From the NCBI GenBank assembly GCA_020853755.1, contig JADYYG010000043.1, forward strand, positions 1 through 64,000: 64,000 nucleotides of DNA, read 5' to 3'. This DNA is from Dehalococcoidia bacterium (GTDB lineage Bacteria > Chloroflexota > Dehalococcoidia > Tepidiformales > Tepidiformaceae). This document shows positions 15,538 through 23,931 of the stretch, in pieces (the stretch's first letter is position 1; every line of letters starts with the position of its first letter). The translations under genes and the position numbers were made by a program. A model generated the notes under the pieces. The model searched no databases and was not told where the DNA came from. It worked only from the letters and a program-made list of their open reading frames with translations.

Positions 15538-16856
15538 TCGAGCGACCCTCGCCGCAACGGGCCGGCCACGCGGTTCACGAGGTACCAGCCGAGGTCCCAG
15601 TACGCCCGGAGATCAGCGCCGCGAACCCGCCAGAGGAGCGACGGCCGCAACCGCGTTCGCCGCAGGAACGCGTAGACCGAAACGCTGCTGGCGATGCCGT
15701 AGCTGATCGTGGTCGCGGTTGCCGCGCCGGAGGTGCCGAAGAACGGGATGAGCAGCACCCCGCCAACGAGCGACGACGTCAGCATCAATAGGCCGACGAG
15801 AAGCGGGAACCGCGGCATCCCCGCGTGGTTCACAAAGTAAAGGTTGATCATTCCCTGAGGGGCGAACAGCGCCGTGCCGAGGCAGAGGATTCGGAAGGGC
15901 TGACCGGCCGCGCTGTACGCGTGACCGAAGAGGGTCTCAATCATGAACGGCCCGATCATGGCAGCGGTCAGGCCGCCTCCGATGACCACGAGGACGGTGT
16001 GGCGAATCCCCGTCGCCGTCAGGGTCGCCGCCTCGTGCGGGTCACCGCGGCCAACCCGTGCGAACGATGCCAGCGTGATCGCCGATGAGAACAGCCAGAG
16101 CGCTTCCGCGCCCGCAATGGCCGACGAGTAGATGCCGGCGCCCTCCCGGCCATCGAGTTGGAAGACGAGGAACTGGTCCAGCCGGTAGTTCAGCAGGCCG
16201 ACAAGGCCACCGGTCCCGGTCACCAGAGAGAACCGCAACATCCCGCGGATCAACCGGCCGTTTGGTCGATGGAGGACGAGCCAGCGGATCCAGGAACGGC
16301 TCCAGACAGCGAAGGGCAGGAGCGAGAGGTACTGAGCGGTGCACCAGGCTTGCAGGCCGCCCTCGGCGGTGCGATGGTCCAGCACCCCGAGCCAGAGCCC
16401 GAGCGAGGCCATCGCGAGGATGATGCCGACATCATTGCCGATGTTGTACTTCACGATGTGGCCCTGCCCGAGGATCACCCCGAGCGACGTCCCTCGGACG
16501 ATGCCCGGGCCCATCGAAAGCACCGCCAGTGCAAGGACCCGGCTATCGCTGCCGCCCCCGAGGAGAGCAATCCCGAGGCCGGCGACCAGGATGACCCCCG
16601 CCACGGGCAGGACAACGGCGAATGCATTGCCGCCGACTTCCGCCGGGTTTCGCTTCTGGTTCGAAACAAAGTACCCGGTGGCTGAAGCGAGGCTGGAGAT
16701 GCCGCCCACGGCCGAGGTCAGGATGATGGCTGTCGAGTAGAGACCGCGGTCTTCGACGCTCAGCGTGCGCGCGGTGAGGACGCCGATGAGCCCCCAGAGG
16801 ACGATGTCGGTCAGGCGGAAGAGCAACGCGATCAGGCTGCCGGTCGCGATCCCCAC
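15507..16856 (-). CDS. Polysaccharide/lipid-linked oligosaccharide flippase (Wzx/MATE-like)
   Basis: A 449-residue membrane protein with about 12-14 TM segments and short loops. The N-terminus (SLIALLFRLTDIVLWGLIGVLTARTLS) is characteristic of the PST/Wzx-type polysaccharide exporter family. It probably flips lipid-linked sugars across the membrane for the adjacent glycosyltransferases. The GTG start has TAGTAT exactly six bases upstream and no ribosome-binding site. The gene is convergent with, and overlaps, the GT-C gene. Confidence 0.82.
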   Translation of the reverse strand: MGIATGSLIALLFRLTDIVLWGLIGVLTARTLSVEDRGLYSTAIILTSAVGGISSLASATGYFVSNQKRNPAEVGGNAFAVVLPVAGVILVAGLGIALLGGGSDSRVLALAVLSMGPGIVRGTSLGVILGQGHIVKYNIGNDVGIILAMASLGLWLGVLDHRTAEGGLQAWCTAQYLSLLPFAVWSRSWIRWLVLHRPNGRLIRGMLRFSLVTGTGGLVGLLNYRLDQFLVFQLDGREGAGIYSSAIAGAEALWLFSSAITLASFARVGRGDPHEAATLTATGIRHTVLVVIGGGLTAAMIGPFMIETLFGHAYSAAGQPFRILCLGTALFAPQGMINLYFVNHAGMPRFPLLVGLLMLTSSLVGGVLLIPFFGTSGAATATTISYGIASSVSVYAFLRRTRLRPSLLWRVRGADLRAYWDLGWYLVNRVAGPLRRGSLDQARADDRLR

Positions 16857-16862
16857 AGCGCC

Positions 16863-16868
16863 ATACTA
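16863..16868 (-). promoter_or_regulatory. TANNNT -10 element, leaderless type
   Basis: TAGTAT on the minus strand ends six bases before the flippase GTG. No Shine-Dalgarno sequence is present. Confidence 0.65.
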
Positions 16869-16896
16869 GCCGGGAACCCGGGACGCGCACGGGCGA

Positions 16897-17979
16897 TTAG
16901 GCAGTCTGCCTGTCGAATGCCTGCTCATAGGCTTCAAGCAGCGCAGGCAGCACGGCCGGCGGTTCGAACAGTCTGGCGCGTTCCCGGCCACGGCGCGCCA
17001 GTTCGCCGTCGTCACCGATGGCCCGGTTCAGCGCTGCCGCAAGCACCCCGGGGAAGTCCGGCGCGCCGAGCGGGACAACAATCCCTGCATCAGCCACGAC
17101 CTCCGGGATCGCCCCACCATCGGAGACCACGACCGGCAGGCCGCTGGCCATCGCTTCGATGACCGGGATGCCGAACCCTTCGGCCAGGCTCGGCTGGGCC
17201 AGCACCGCACACTCACGGTAGACACCTGCCAGCCCCGCATCACCCTCGGCCGTCCGATACTCGATCCGGCGGGCAACACCGAGTTCCTCCGCCAGTCGTT
17301 GCGTTTCGCCATCAAGCCGCGGGCCCACCCGGACGAGCGGGACGTGAGCAAGTGATGGCCGCGCGAGCGCCCGGACCAACGCGGAAAGGTTCTTGTATGC
17401 CCGGTCGTTCCCGACGGAGAGCACGCCGCGCCGGCTGGGATCTGTCCCCTCGTCTGCCACCACCGTGAACGCGGGCCGGACGATATTCGGAACCACGGCG
17501 ATCGGGACGCCGGGCGAGAACGTCTGCTGGAGTTCCCCAGCTGTGAAGTGCGAGACCGCGATGACGGCGTCAGACTGGCCCAGTGCACGGTAGGAACGCC
17601 TGAGGAACGCGCGCTTCAGGGCGGCTTCACGCGCCGTGGCGTAGTAACCCGGGACGGTGAACGGCATCACATCGTGGCAGGTAGTCACGACTGGGACGGC
17701 ATCCCTGAAACGGGACGCATGCTGGGCGAGGCCGTGGTCAACGATGTGGACGAGGTCATAGGCCCCCTCCTGCGCGGCCACGACAGTCGGCTGGCGCCAC
17801 CAGCGTCGGCGCAGCCCCTCGGCGAGTGACGGCGGGTTGAACCACGGCGCCTCAGCCGACTGGACTTCGACCCCGGCGAGAACAAGCATCTCGCGGAGCG
17901 AATCGGCGTAGGCAGTGATGCTCCGCCAGCGCGCGCCGGCGAATGGTTCGATGAGCAGCACCCGGCGGACGCGAGCCAC
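16897..17979 (-). CDS. Glycosyltransferase family 4 (GT-B)
   Basis: A 360-residue cytoplasmic enzyme with a two-domain GT-B fold. The N-terminal acceptor half contains YDLVHIVDHG and TTCHDVMPFTVPGYY. The C-terminal half has SVGNDRAYKNL, the phosphate-binding region and the EGFGIPVIEAMASGLPVV signature (E-x7-E) typical of GT4. The GTG start at 17979 is set by TACGAT six bases upstream and by the tRNA gene beyond; longer in-frame reading would cross that tRNA. It sits with the GT2, GT-C and flippase genes and probably extends the same surface glycan. Confidence 0.87.
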   Translation of the reverse strand: MARVRRVLLIEPFAGARWRSITAYADSLREMLVLAGVEVQSAEAPWFNPPSLAEGLRRRWWRQPTVVAAQEGAYDLVHIVDHGLAQHASRFRDAVPVVTTCHDVMPFTVPGYYATAREAALKRAFLRRSYRALGQSDAVIAVSHFTAGELQQTFSPGVPIAVVPNIVRPAFTVVADEGTDPSRRGVLSVGNDRAYKNLSALVRALARPSLAHVPLVRVGPRLDGETQRLAEELGVARRIEYRTAEGDAGLAGVYRECAVLAQPSLAEGFGIPVIEAMASGLPVVVSDGGAIPEVVADAGIVVPLGAPDFPGVLAAALNRAIGDDGELARRGRERARLFEPPAVLPALLEAYEQAFDRQTA

Positions 17980-17985
17980 CGCGCC

Positions 17986-17991
17986 ATCGTA
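17986..17991 (-). promoter_or_regulatory. TANNNT -10 element, leaderless type
   Basis: TACGAT on the minus strand ends six bases before the GT4 GTG start codon, with no Shine-Dalgarno sequence between. Confidence 0.65.
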
Positions 17992-18070
17992 CGGCGGCCA
18001 TCGCGCGAGAACGAACGGCCTCACGGTGCTACGATCCCCGGGCCGGCATGCGTGCCGGCGCTCTCCAGGG

Positions 18071-18144
18071 GCGGGCGTGGCGTAATGGTAGCGCGCGACC
18101 CTTCCAAGGTTGAGGCGCGGGTTCGATTCCCGCCGCCCGCTCCA
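18071..18144 (+). tRNA. tRNA-Gly (anticodon TCC)
   Basis: The 74-base gene folds as a standard cloverleaf. The acceptor stem GCGGGCG pairs with CGCCCGC, the anticodon loop reads CTTCCAA (TCC), the T-loop is GTTCGATTC, and the discriminator T is followed by an encoded CCA. It decodes GGA/GGG glycine codons. A candidate -10 (TACGAT, 18030-18035) and a 7-base hairpin (GCCGGCA with TGCCGGC, 18042-18059) lie just upstream. It begins 91 bases upstream of the divergent GT4 start. Confidence 0.96.
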
Positions 18145-18189
18145 ACTCTCGCTACCTGTGCACTCAGACTGTCCCGCGGAGGCCATGCC

Positions 18190-19116
18190 ATGTCGAGCCC
18201 GGCGACCGAAACTTCGCCGTTCATCCGCTACCCCGGCGCCGAGCGGCCCGCACGGCACCACTGGGTGGACTCCTACGGCGTCCGCATCGCCGTCTGCGAA
18301 TGGGGCCCGGCCGATGGCTCTCCCCTGTTCCTCGTCCACGGCGGCTCCGACTTCGCTGGCACCTTCGACGTTTTCGCTCCGTTGCTCGCGGCGGCAGGCT
18401 GGCGCGTCATCGCCTGGGACCACCGGGGTCACGGCGACTCGGACCACGCGCCGCTCTACAGCTGGGACGCCGACGTCCGTGACGCGCTCTCCGTGCTCGA
18501 CGCTATCACGCCCGATGCAGTGCCCGTCATCGCGCACTCGAAGGGTGGCGGGATGATGCTGCAACTCGCCGAAGCCCTTCCCTTGCGCATGGCAAAGCTG
18601 GTCGTCATCGACGGACTTCCGTCGCCCGACCCTGCGCCAGACGTGTCCGACCACGAACAGCGCCGCTTCAGTTCGAAGAACCTCGCCGACTGGCTCGATC
18701 ACCGGCGGGGGTCGGCGGCGAATTCCCGCAAGGCAGGCTCGCTCGAAGAACTTGCGCGGCGGCGGAAGCGGATGAACCCGCGCCTCTCCGACGAATGGCT
18801 CCTCTACCTCGCCAGCATTGGCGCCCGGAAAGACCCTGACGGCTGGCGCTGGAAGCTCGACCCGGCAATCCGCATGGGCGGGTTCGGCCCGTGGCGGCCC
18901 GACTGGTCGCTCGATCGCCTCAAGCACCTGGCCATCCCGCTGCTCGGGCTGACCGCCACGGTGGAGGAGGAGATGGGCTGGGGCACCAACCACCGTGCGC
19001 TCCTGCCGTTCCTGCCGCCCGGCGCACGGCTGGTCCCGTTCGAAAACACCGGCCACTTCATCCACATCGAGCACCCGAACGAGGTCGCGCGGCTCGTGCT
19101 GGAGTTCCTCCGATGA
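18190..19116 (+). CDS. Alpha/beta-hydrolase
   Basis: A 308-residue cytoplasmic enzyme of the alpha/beta-hydrolase fold. The oxyanion region is LFLVHGGSDFAGTF and the strand-4 motif is WDHRGHGDSDH. The nucleophile elbow is AHSKGGG, with Ser in the usual place, and a C-terminal histidine (GHFIHIEHP) completes the triad. The substrate cannot be deduced. The start ATG at 18190 follows GGAG by seven bases and falls 45 bases after the tRNA, ruling out the longer in-frame start, which would lie upstream of the tRNA. It overlaps the next gene by ATGA. Confidence 0.85.
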   Translation: MSSPATETSPFIRYPGAERPARHHWVDSYGVRIAVCEWGPADGSPLFLVHGGSDFAGTFDVFAPLLAAAGWRVIAWDHRGHGDSDHAPLYSWDADVRDALSVLDAITPDAVPVIAHSKGGGMMLQLAEALPLRMAKLVVIDGLPSPDPAPDVSDHEQRRFSSKNLADWLDHRRGSAANSRKAGSLEELARRRKRMNPRLSDEWLLYLASIGARKDPDGWRWKLDPAIRMGGFGPWRPDWSLDRLKHLAIPLLGLTATVEEEMGWGTNHRALLPFLPPGARLVPFENTGHFIHIEHPNEVARLVLEFLR

Positions 19117-19754
19117 CCGTGTTCCTGACGCACAACCGCGTGAAGCTGGCCCTGCACACGCTGCGCAACCGGCCTGGCCCGAGCCTGCTCCTGCTGCACG
19201 CACTGGGAGACCACGCGCCCACGGAAACGCCCCTCGAGTTCGCCTCCTGGCCGGGCGCCATTCACGCGTTGGATTTCACCGGCCACGGGGCTTCGACCAT
19301 TCCAGCCGGCGGCGGTTACACGGCCGAGGTTCTCATGGCCGATGTCGACGCCGCTCTCTCGATGACCGGCCCCGCGACCATCGCAGGCAGGGGACTCGGT
19401 GCTTACATCGCGGTCCTCATCGCCGGAGCGCGGCCCGAGTTGGTGCGCGGGACGATCCTCCAGGATGGCGCCGGACTCGCCGGGGGTGGCCAACAACCGG
19501 GCCCGATTGTCGTTCGTGGGGTGCCAGGACGAACCACGGCGCCGGACCCATTCGCCCTGGTCGAACTCGGATCCGATATCCGGCCGTCAGAGTATGTGGC
19601 GCGCTTTGCCGAATTGGCTGCCGAGAACTCCGGCCTGCCAACGCCGATCTTCGTCTGTTGCAAGGCTCGGCCCGACTGGCTGAAGGCCATCCTCGCCACG
19701 AAAGGCGCTGCCGAGACCACGATCGAAATTGCGCTGGCGGAATGCGCACGGTAA
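19113..19754 (+). CDS. Alpha/beta-hydrolase-fold protein lacking the nucleophile serine
   Basis: A 213-residue protein translationally coupled (ATGA) to the preceding hydrolase. It keeps the fold landmarks LLLLHALGDHA and LDFTGHGAS. At the nucleophile elbow it reads AGRGLGAY (residues 91-98), so the serine of GxSxG is replaced by Gly94. Catalysis by the usual mechanism is therefore unlikely. It may be a binding partner or regulator of the upstream enzyme. The convergent flgL gene ends eight bases away. I am confident it is a gene, less so about any function. Confidence 0.75.
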   Translation: MTVFLTHNRVKLALHTLRNRPGPSLLLLHALGDHAPTETPLEFASWPGAIHALDFTGHGASTIPAGGGYTAEVLMADVDAALSMTGPATIAGRGLGAYIAVLIAGARPELVRGTILQDGAGLAGGGQQPGPIVVRGVPGRTTAPDPFALVELGSDIRPSEYVARFAELAAENSGLPTPIFVCCKARPDWLKAILATKGAAETTIEIALAECAR

Positions 19755-19761
19755 ACCGGCC

Positions 19762-20649
19762 CTACCGCAGGTAGTTGAGCAGCGTCATGTTGCTCGTCCG
19801 GCCAATGGCGCCGAGGGCAGCCTCAAGGGCGTTCTGGGCTGCCGTAAACTGGATGATGGTGTCCGCGATATCGATGTCCTCGATGTTCGCGCGCAACTCC
19901 TGCAGGTTCACGTCGGTTTCCTGCGAACGCGCTGTCGTTGCTTCGAACCGGTTCAGCCGTGCGCCGGCATCGGCTCGCGCTTCCAGGACGCCATTCAGCG
20001 CCGTATCGATGTCCGCAAGCGAGCCATTGATCGTGGTCGTCGGCGCGTTGCTGTTCAGGTTGTCGCGGAGGGCCATCAGGTCGGTAAACATGGTCCCAAA
20101 GACATCGTTGCCGATGACGTTCACGGCGACAGCGTCCTGCGCCGAAATCTGGCGGATGCGCTGACCGTTGTCTCCCTGCCAGGTAATGGCCGAAGGTGGG
20201 TTGCCCGCTACGGCGTAAGCCGGAGTCTGGGTCTGGTGCCCACTGAAGATGTAGGCCCCGCCGAAGTTCGTATTGGCCACCTGGGCCAGCTGCTGGATGA
20301 TCTGGTTCATCTCGGTGGCCACGTTCGCCTTTTCGTTCGGGCCGAGCGTTCCGTTCGCTCCCTGTACGGTCAGTTCCCGGGCGCGCTGCAGGAGTTCTGT
20401 CGCGCCGTCGAGCGCTGACTCGGTGACGTTCAGGAACGCCGTCCCGTTTTCGAGGTTCCGCCGCATCTGCGCCTCGAATGCGATGTTCTTGCGGTGCTGC
20501 ATCGCAAGGGCGGCGCCGGCCGGGTCGTCGCTCGCGCGCTGGATGCGGCGGTTCGTCGAAAGCTGCCGCTGCACCGTGTCCATGCGTTCCGAAGCCGAGT
20601 TCATGTACCGCACCTGGTTGGTGACCCGGGATTGTTCGCTCATTCTCAT
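19762..20649 (-). CDS. flgL: Flagellar hook-filament junction protein FlgL
   Basis: A 295-residue flagellin-like protein. The N-terminal D0/D1 helix region (MNSASERMDTVQRQLSTNRRIQRASDDPAGAALAM in part) is the classic FlgL signature, and the C-terminal D0 segment (DIADTIIQFTAAQNALEAAL) also matches. It forms the second junction ring between hook and filament. It is the last gene of the flagellar cluster and begins two bases after the flgK stop. ATG at 20649 or the ATG two codons later could be used. Confidence 0.94.
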   Translation of the reverse strand: MRMSEQSRVTNQVRYMNSASERMDTVQRQLSTNRRIQRASDDPAGAALAMQHRKNIAFEAQMRRNLENGTAFLNVTESALDGATELLQRARELTVQGANGTLGPNEKANVATEMNQIIQQLAQVANTNFGGAYIFSGHQTQTPAYAVAGNPPSAITWQGDNGQRIRQISAQDAVAVNVIGNDVFGTMFTDLMALRDNLNSNAPTTTINGSLADIDTALNGVLEARADAGARLNRFEATTARSQETDVNLQELRANIEDIDIADTIIQFTAAQNALEAALGAIGRTSNMTLLNYLR

Positions 20650-20651
20650 GG

Positions 20652-22373
20652 CTAGCCGACCCCTGTCCGGTTGATGAGCGTGTCGAGCATTTCATCGATG
20701 GTGGAGATGACCTTGGCGGCGGCGTTGTAGGCGTGTTGCGAAGCGTTGAGGTTCGTTACCTCTTCGTCGATGTTCACGCCCTGGACGGACTGGCGCAGGC
20801 CGTCCAGGTGGTCCACCAGCAGTTGGGCCGAATCAGAGAGGCCCTTCGCCCGGTTCACGTCGGCCCCGAGAACGGACACGATGTTGCCGTAATACAGCGT
20901 GGGCGACGGCTCCACCTCGAGGGTGTTGTTGCCGGCTGCCGTCAGGTCGGCCTGCTGCTGGGCCGCCGAGTAGGCGCCCGTCGCCGCGATGTTCAGGGTC
21001 GCGACGGTGTTTGCTCCGTTGGTGAACGTGATCGCCCCGCCCGGCGGGTTGATGGCCGCCAGTGTAGCCGTCCCGACCACCGGGCCCGTGGGCGAGCCGT
21101 AGCGCAGTTCGAGGTTCGGCCCCGAGGCGACGATGCTGTACGACCCCCTCTGGAGCGAGCCAGCGAGCGTGACACCGGTTGCGGTGTTCCCGGCACTCAG
21201 CGTTTCGTTCACGACCAGGCTCGACGCGGCGAAGCCGGTCAGCATATTCGTCGCCTGCTGCAGGTTCGCGATAGCGAGGGCGTTCGCCGGGTCGCCAGGC
21301 TGGCCAGGCCCGTTCGCAGCCGCGATCGACTGGGGGCTGCCCGCCAGCGCCTGGTTCACCGCGATGTTGGAGGCATCGCTGCCGGAAAAGAACGCGAGCC
21401 CGGTTACGTTGTCGAGGCCGTAGCCGGCCTGGTGGAGCGAGTTCACCGAGTTGATGATGCCGCTGGCGAACGTATTCAGCTTCTGGATAAGCTCCGGGAG
21501 CGCCGTGTCACGCGCATCGAGCACGCCCTTCAGCTTTCCTGCCGAGACACTGACATCGTCATTGTCGATGGCGAACTGGAGCTTCAGCATTCCGGCGTTC
21601 GCGGTGTCCTGGACGGCGTTGATGGTGCGGGCTGATGTACCGACGACCAGTTCGTGAGCGCCGAGGTAGACCGTCTGCGACCCGCTGTCGTCTTCTGCGT
21701 AGCTGATGTTGCCCAGCTTCGCGAGGTCATCGAGCAGCAGGTCGCGGCGATCCCGAAGGTCGTTCGCCATGTCGCCGTTCAGTTCCACCTGCTGAACCTG
21801 GAGGTTCAGGCTGGCGAGTTCCGCCGCCTTCGCATTGATTTCGTCGGCGATGCCCGCCACCGTCTGGTTCAGGTCGACGCGCTGCTGGGTCAGCTCGGAA
21901 TGGGCCGCTCGGACGCGCGTGGTGAAGGTCGTTGTCGCGTGGATCAGCGCAACGCGGGCGGGCGAGGACTCTGGTTCGTTCGTGACGTCGTGCCAGGCCG
22001 CCCAGAACTTCCCGAGCAGCGCCGACAGGCCGTCATCCGACGGGTCGTTGAAGACGACTTCGGCGTTCTCGATCGGTGCCGAAAGGGCCTGGTAGTGGGC
22101 CTGGCTCGACATGCTCTGCCGCGCCTGGAAGTCCATGAAGATGTCGCGGATTCGGTTCACGTCCTTGGCATCGACGCCAAAGCCGGGGCGGCCAAGCAGG
22201 TTGTCCCGGGAGAAATGGTCCGAGCCGTCGAGGCCAACCGGGCGCAACAGCACGCGCTGGCGCGAATACCCCGGCGACTGCGCATTGGCGATGTTGTGAG
22301 AAGCAACGTCGACCGCCAGCTGGTGCGCACGCAGAGCCTTGACGGCAGTGTCGAGACCAATGGAAAGACCCAC
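20652..22373 (-). CDS. flgK: Flagellar hook-associated protein FlgK
   Basis: A 573-residue protein, within the family range. The N-terminal rod-type motif (LRAHQLAVDVASHNIANAQSPGYSRQRV in part) and the C-terminal D0 helix (VNIDEEVTNLNASQHAYNAAAKVI in part) are diagnostic. A variable beta-rich domain of about 150 residues (around 330-490) is inserted between them. FlgK forms the first hook-filament junction zone. It is followed immediately by flgL and preceded by flgN, the usual late-gene order flgM-flgN-flgK-flgL. Confidence 0.95.
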   Translation of the reverse strand: MGLSIGLDTAVKALRAHQLAVDVASHNIANAQSPGYSRQRVLLRPVGLDGSDHFSRDNLLGRPGFGVDAKDVNRIRDIFMDFQARQSMSSQAHYQALSAPIENAEVVFNDPSDDGLSALLGKFWAAWHDVTNEPESSPARVALIHATTTFTTRVRAAHSELTQQRVDLNQTVAGIADEINAKAAELASLNLQVQQVELNGDMANDLRDRRDLLLDDLAKLGNISYAEDDSGSQTVYLGAHELVVGTSARTINAVQDTANAGMLKLQFAIDNDDVSVSAGKLKGVLDARDTALPELIQKLNTFASGIINSVNSLHQAGYGLDNVTGLAFFSGSDASNIAVNQALAGSPQSIAAANGPGQPGDPANALAIANLQQATNMLTGFAASSLVVNETLSAGNTATGVTLAGSLQRGSYSIVASGPNLELRYGSPTGPVVGTATLAAINPPGGAITFTNGANTVATLNIAATGAYSAAQQQADLTAAGNNTLEVEPSPTLYYGNIVSVLGADVNRAKGLSDSAQLLVDHLDGLRQSVQGVNIDEEVTNLNASQHAYNAAAKVISTIDEMLDTLINRTGVG

Positions 22374-22382
22374 AACTGGCTC

Positions 22383-22865
22383 CTATGCGCTGCGCGAGAC
22401 GGTGCCGCGGTTGGCGCCCGCCTGGCGGCGGCCATCGCTGCCGTAACCCGGGGTAACCATGCCGCCAAGCAGGTTGGCCCACCGGTCTCGCAGCTTCATC
22501 GCGTTCAGCAGGAGCCGCGCATTCTGCTCCTGGGCGTCGCGAAGCGCCTGGGCCCGTGATGCGAGGTTCAGCCGGGCCGCGGCAAAACCGCCGATGCCCA
22601 GATCGTCGGCAAGCGGCGCCAGTTCTTGGAGTGTCAGGGCATCGGCCCCGGAAGTTCTAAGGAGATTCAGACGATCGGCCTCGAACGCTTCAATCCTCGC
22701 TGCAGCGGACTGCATCCGCTCACTAACGCTGGCAATGGCGGGGAAGTCTGATTCGACCAGCGCCGCCTGCTCCTCGAGCGCCAGTGCCAGCAGTTCTGCC
22801 ATCTCCCGCTCCTCCGCGAGGAGGATGTCGAGGACGCGGCCGAGCACCGCAGCGGATACGTCCAC
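22383..22865 (-). CDS. flgN: Flagellar export chaperone FlgN-like
   Basis: A 160-residue, helix-rich, acidic N-terminal protein (LLAEEREMAELLALALEEQ). It contains the Leu/Ala heptad pattern and an NLASRAQALRDAQEQNARLLLNAM helix region typical of FlgN. FlgN keeps FlgK and FlgL unfolded for export. The identification rests on the coiled-coil character, the length and the position between flgM and flgK. No catalytic motif is expected. Confidence 0.8.
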   Translation of the reverse strand: MDVSAAVLGRVLDILLAEEREMAELLALALEEQAALVESDFPAIASVSERMQSAAARIEAFEADRLNLLRTSGADALTLQELAPLADDLGIGGFAAARLNLASRAQALRDAQEQNARLLLNAMKLRDRWANLLGGMVTPGYGSDGRRQAGANRGTVSRSA

Positions 22866-22867
22866 GG

Positions 22868-23173
22868 CTAACTCCCCAGGCCGTTCGCGATCAGACGCTC
22901 GGCGATCTCACGCGCGTTCGAGCTGTACGTGCCGTTCGCGATGGCCGCTTTCAGGGCAGCGACCCGTTCGGCGCGAACGTCGCTCGACTGGCGCACGGCC
23001 TGCGAGGCTTCGGCGACGATACGGCCGCGGTTCGAAAGGTTGACGACGTCCTGTTTGCCGCGCGCCTTGAGGGCAGCCTGCGAGTCGGCGGTACTGCCGG
23101 CCCCGGCGGCGCCCATCGCTCCCGCGGGGTTCATGCTCGCTCCGGAAAGGTTCAGGCCATCGATGCGTGCCAT
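22868..23173 (-). CDS. flgM: Anti-sigma-28 factor FlgM
   Basis: A 101-residue protein with a disordered, Gly/Ala/Ser-rich first half. The C-terminal sigma-binding part reads DVVNLSNRGRIV, then VRAERVAALKAAIANGTY and AREIAERLI, a clear FlgM signature. FlgM holds FliA inactive until it is exported through the completed hook. The fliA gene lies upstream in the same cluster. It starts two bases before flgN ends its preceding spacing, indicating one operon. Confidence 0.9.
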   Translation of the reverse strand: MARIDGLNLSGASMNPAGAMGAAGAGSTADSQAALKARGKQDVVNLSNRGRIVAEASQAVRQSSDVRAERVAALKAAIANGTYSSNAREIAERLIANGLGS

Positions 23174-23184
23174 GCCGGGTGCTC

Positions 23185-23928
23185 CTACTGAGTAATCTTC
23201 GTCGCCAGGGCGAGCATTTCGTCGCCGACGGAGAACGTCTTCGCACAGGCGGTGTAGGCGCGCTGCGCGATGAGCATGTTTGTGAACTCTTCCGCCACAT
23301 CCACATTGGAGTCTTCGAGGGCGCCGGCCCGCAATGGGGCGAAACCCTCAGTTCCGGCGGTGGCTACCGTGATCTCACCGGTGTTCGCGGTCTCTCCATA
23401 GAAGCCGTCACCGAGCGTTTCAAGCCCCTGCGGGTTGCGGAACTTCACGAGCGTCAGCTGGCCGATGTCCTCGCGCTCGCCGGATTCGTTGACCGCGCTG
23501 ATGTTTCCGAACTGGTCGATCGCCGGCTGGGTCCAGCCTTCGGGCATTGCAATCGGCGGCGAAAGGTGGCGGCCCCGGAAAGCGAGGATGTTCCCTTCCA
23601 CGTCGGCCTCGAGCGCTCCAAAACGCGTATAGATTTCCCGGCCGTCGAAATCCTGGACGCGGACGAAAGCGTCATCCTGGAGGGCGAAGTGGAGCGGGTT
23701 CCCGGTCAGTTCGAGCGCACCCTGCGAGAACACGAGGTCCCGGGTCGTCTCCGCGACACCGAGGCGGCCGCCATCGGGGTCGACCTGGGGCGCGGGGAGA
23801 CCTTCGTGGACTGGCCGGAACTTCTTGTAGGCGTAGCTGTTGACGTTCGCGATGTTGTGGCCGACCACGTCGAGGACGTTCTGGTTGTGGATCATGCCAC
23901 TTGCGGAAGCGCCGAGGATGGTGGGCAC
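23185..23928 (-). CDS. Flagellar rod/hook-basal-body protein, FlgF/FlgG family (second copy)
   Basis: A 247-residue protein with the axial-family N-terminus (NQNVLDVVGHNIANVNSYAYKK) and C-terminal helix (DVAEEFTNMLIAQRAYTACAKTF in part). The middle domain carries FALQDDAFVRVQ and YTRFGALEAD, matching FlgF/FlgG. Its weaker N-terminal consensus suggests the proximal (FlgF/FlhO-type) role. It follows the other FlgF/G gene by three bases. FlgH and FlgI ring proteins are absent nearby, consistent with a single-membrane cell. Confidence 0.85.
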   Translation of the reverse strand: MPTILGASASGMIHNQNVLDVVGHNIANVNSYAYKKFRPVHEGLPAPQVDPDGGRLGVAETTRDLVFSQGALELTGNPLHFALQDDAFVRVQDFDGREIYTRFGALEADVEGNILAFRGRHLSPPIAMPEGWTQPAIDQFGNISAVNESGEREDIGQLTLVKFRNPQGLETLGDGFYGETANTGEITVATAGTEGFAPLRAGALEDSNVDVAEEFTNMLIAQRAYTACAKTFSVGDEMLALATKITQ

Positions 23929-23931
23929 TGG

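Noticed and set aside
16897-19203. A 768-residue open frame including the GT4 glycosyltransferase
   Set aside because: It would read through a tRNA gene and the hydrolase gene on the other strand. The GTG at 17979 with a TACGAT promoter is the sensible start.
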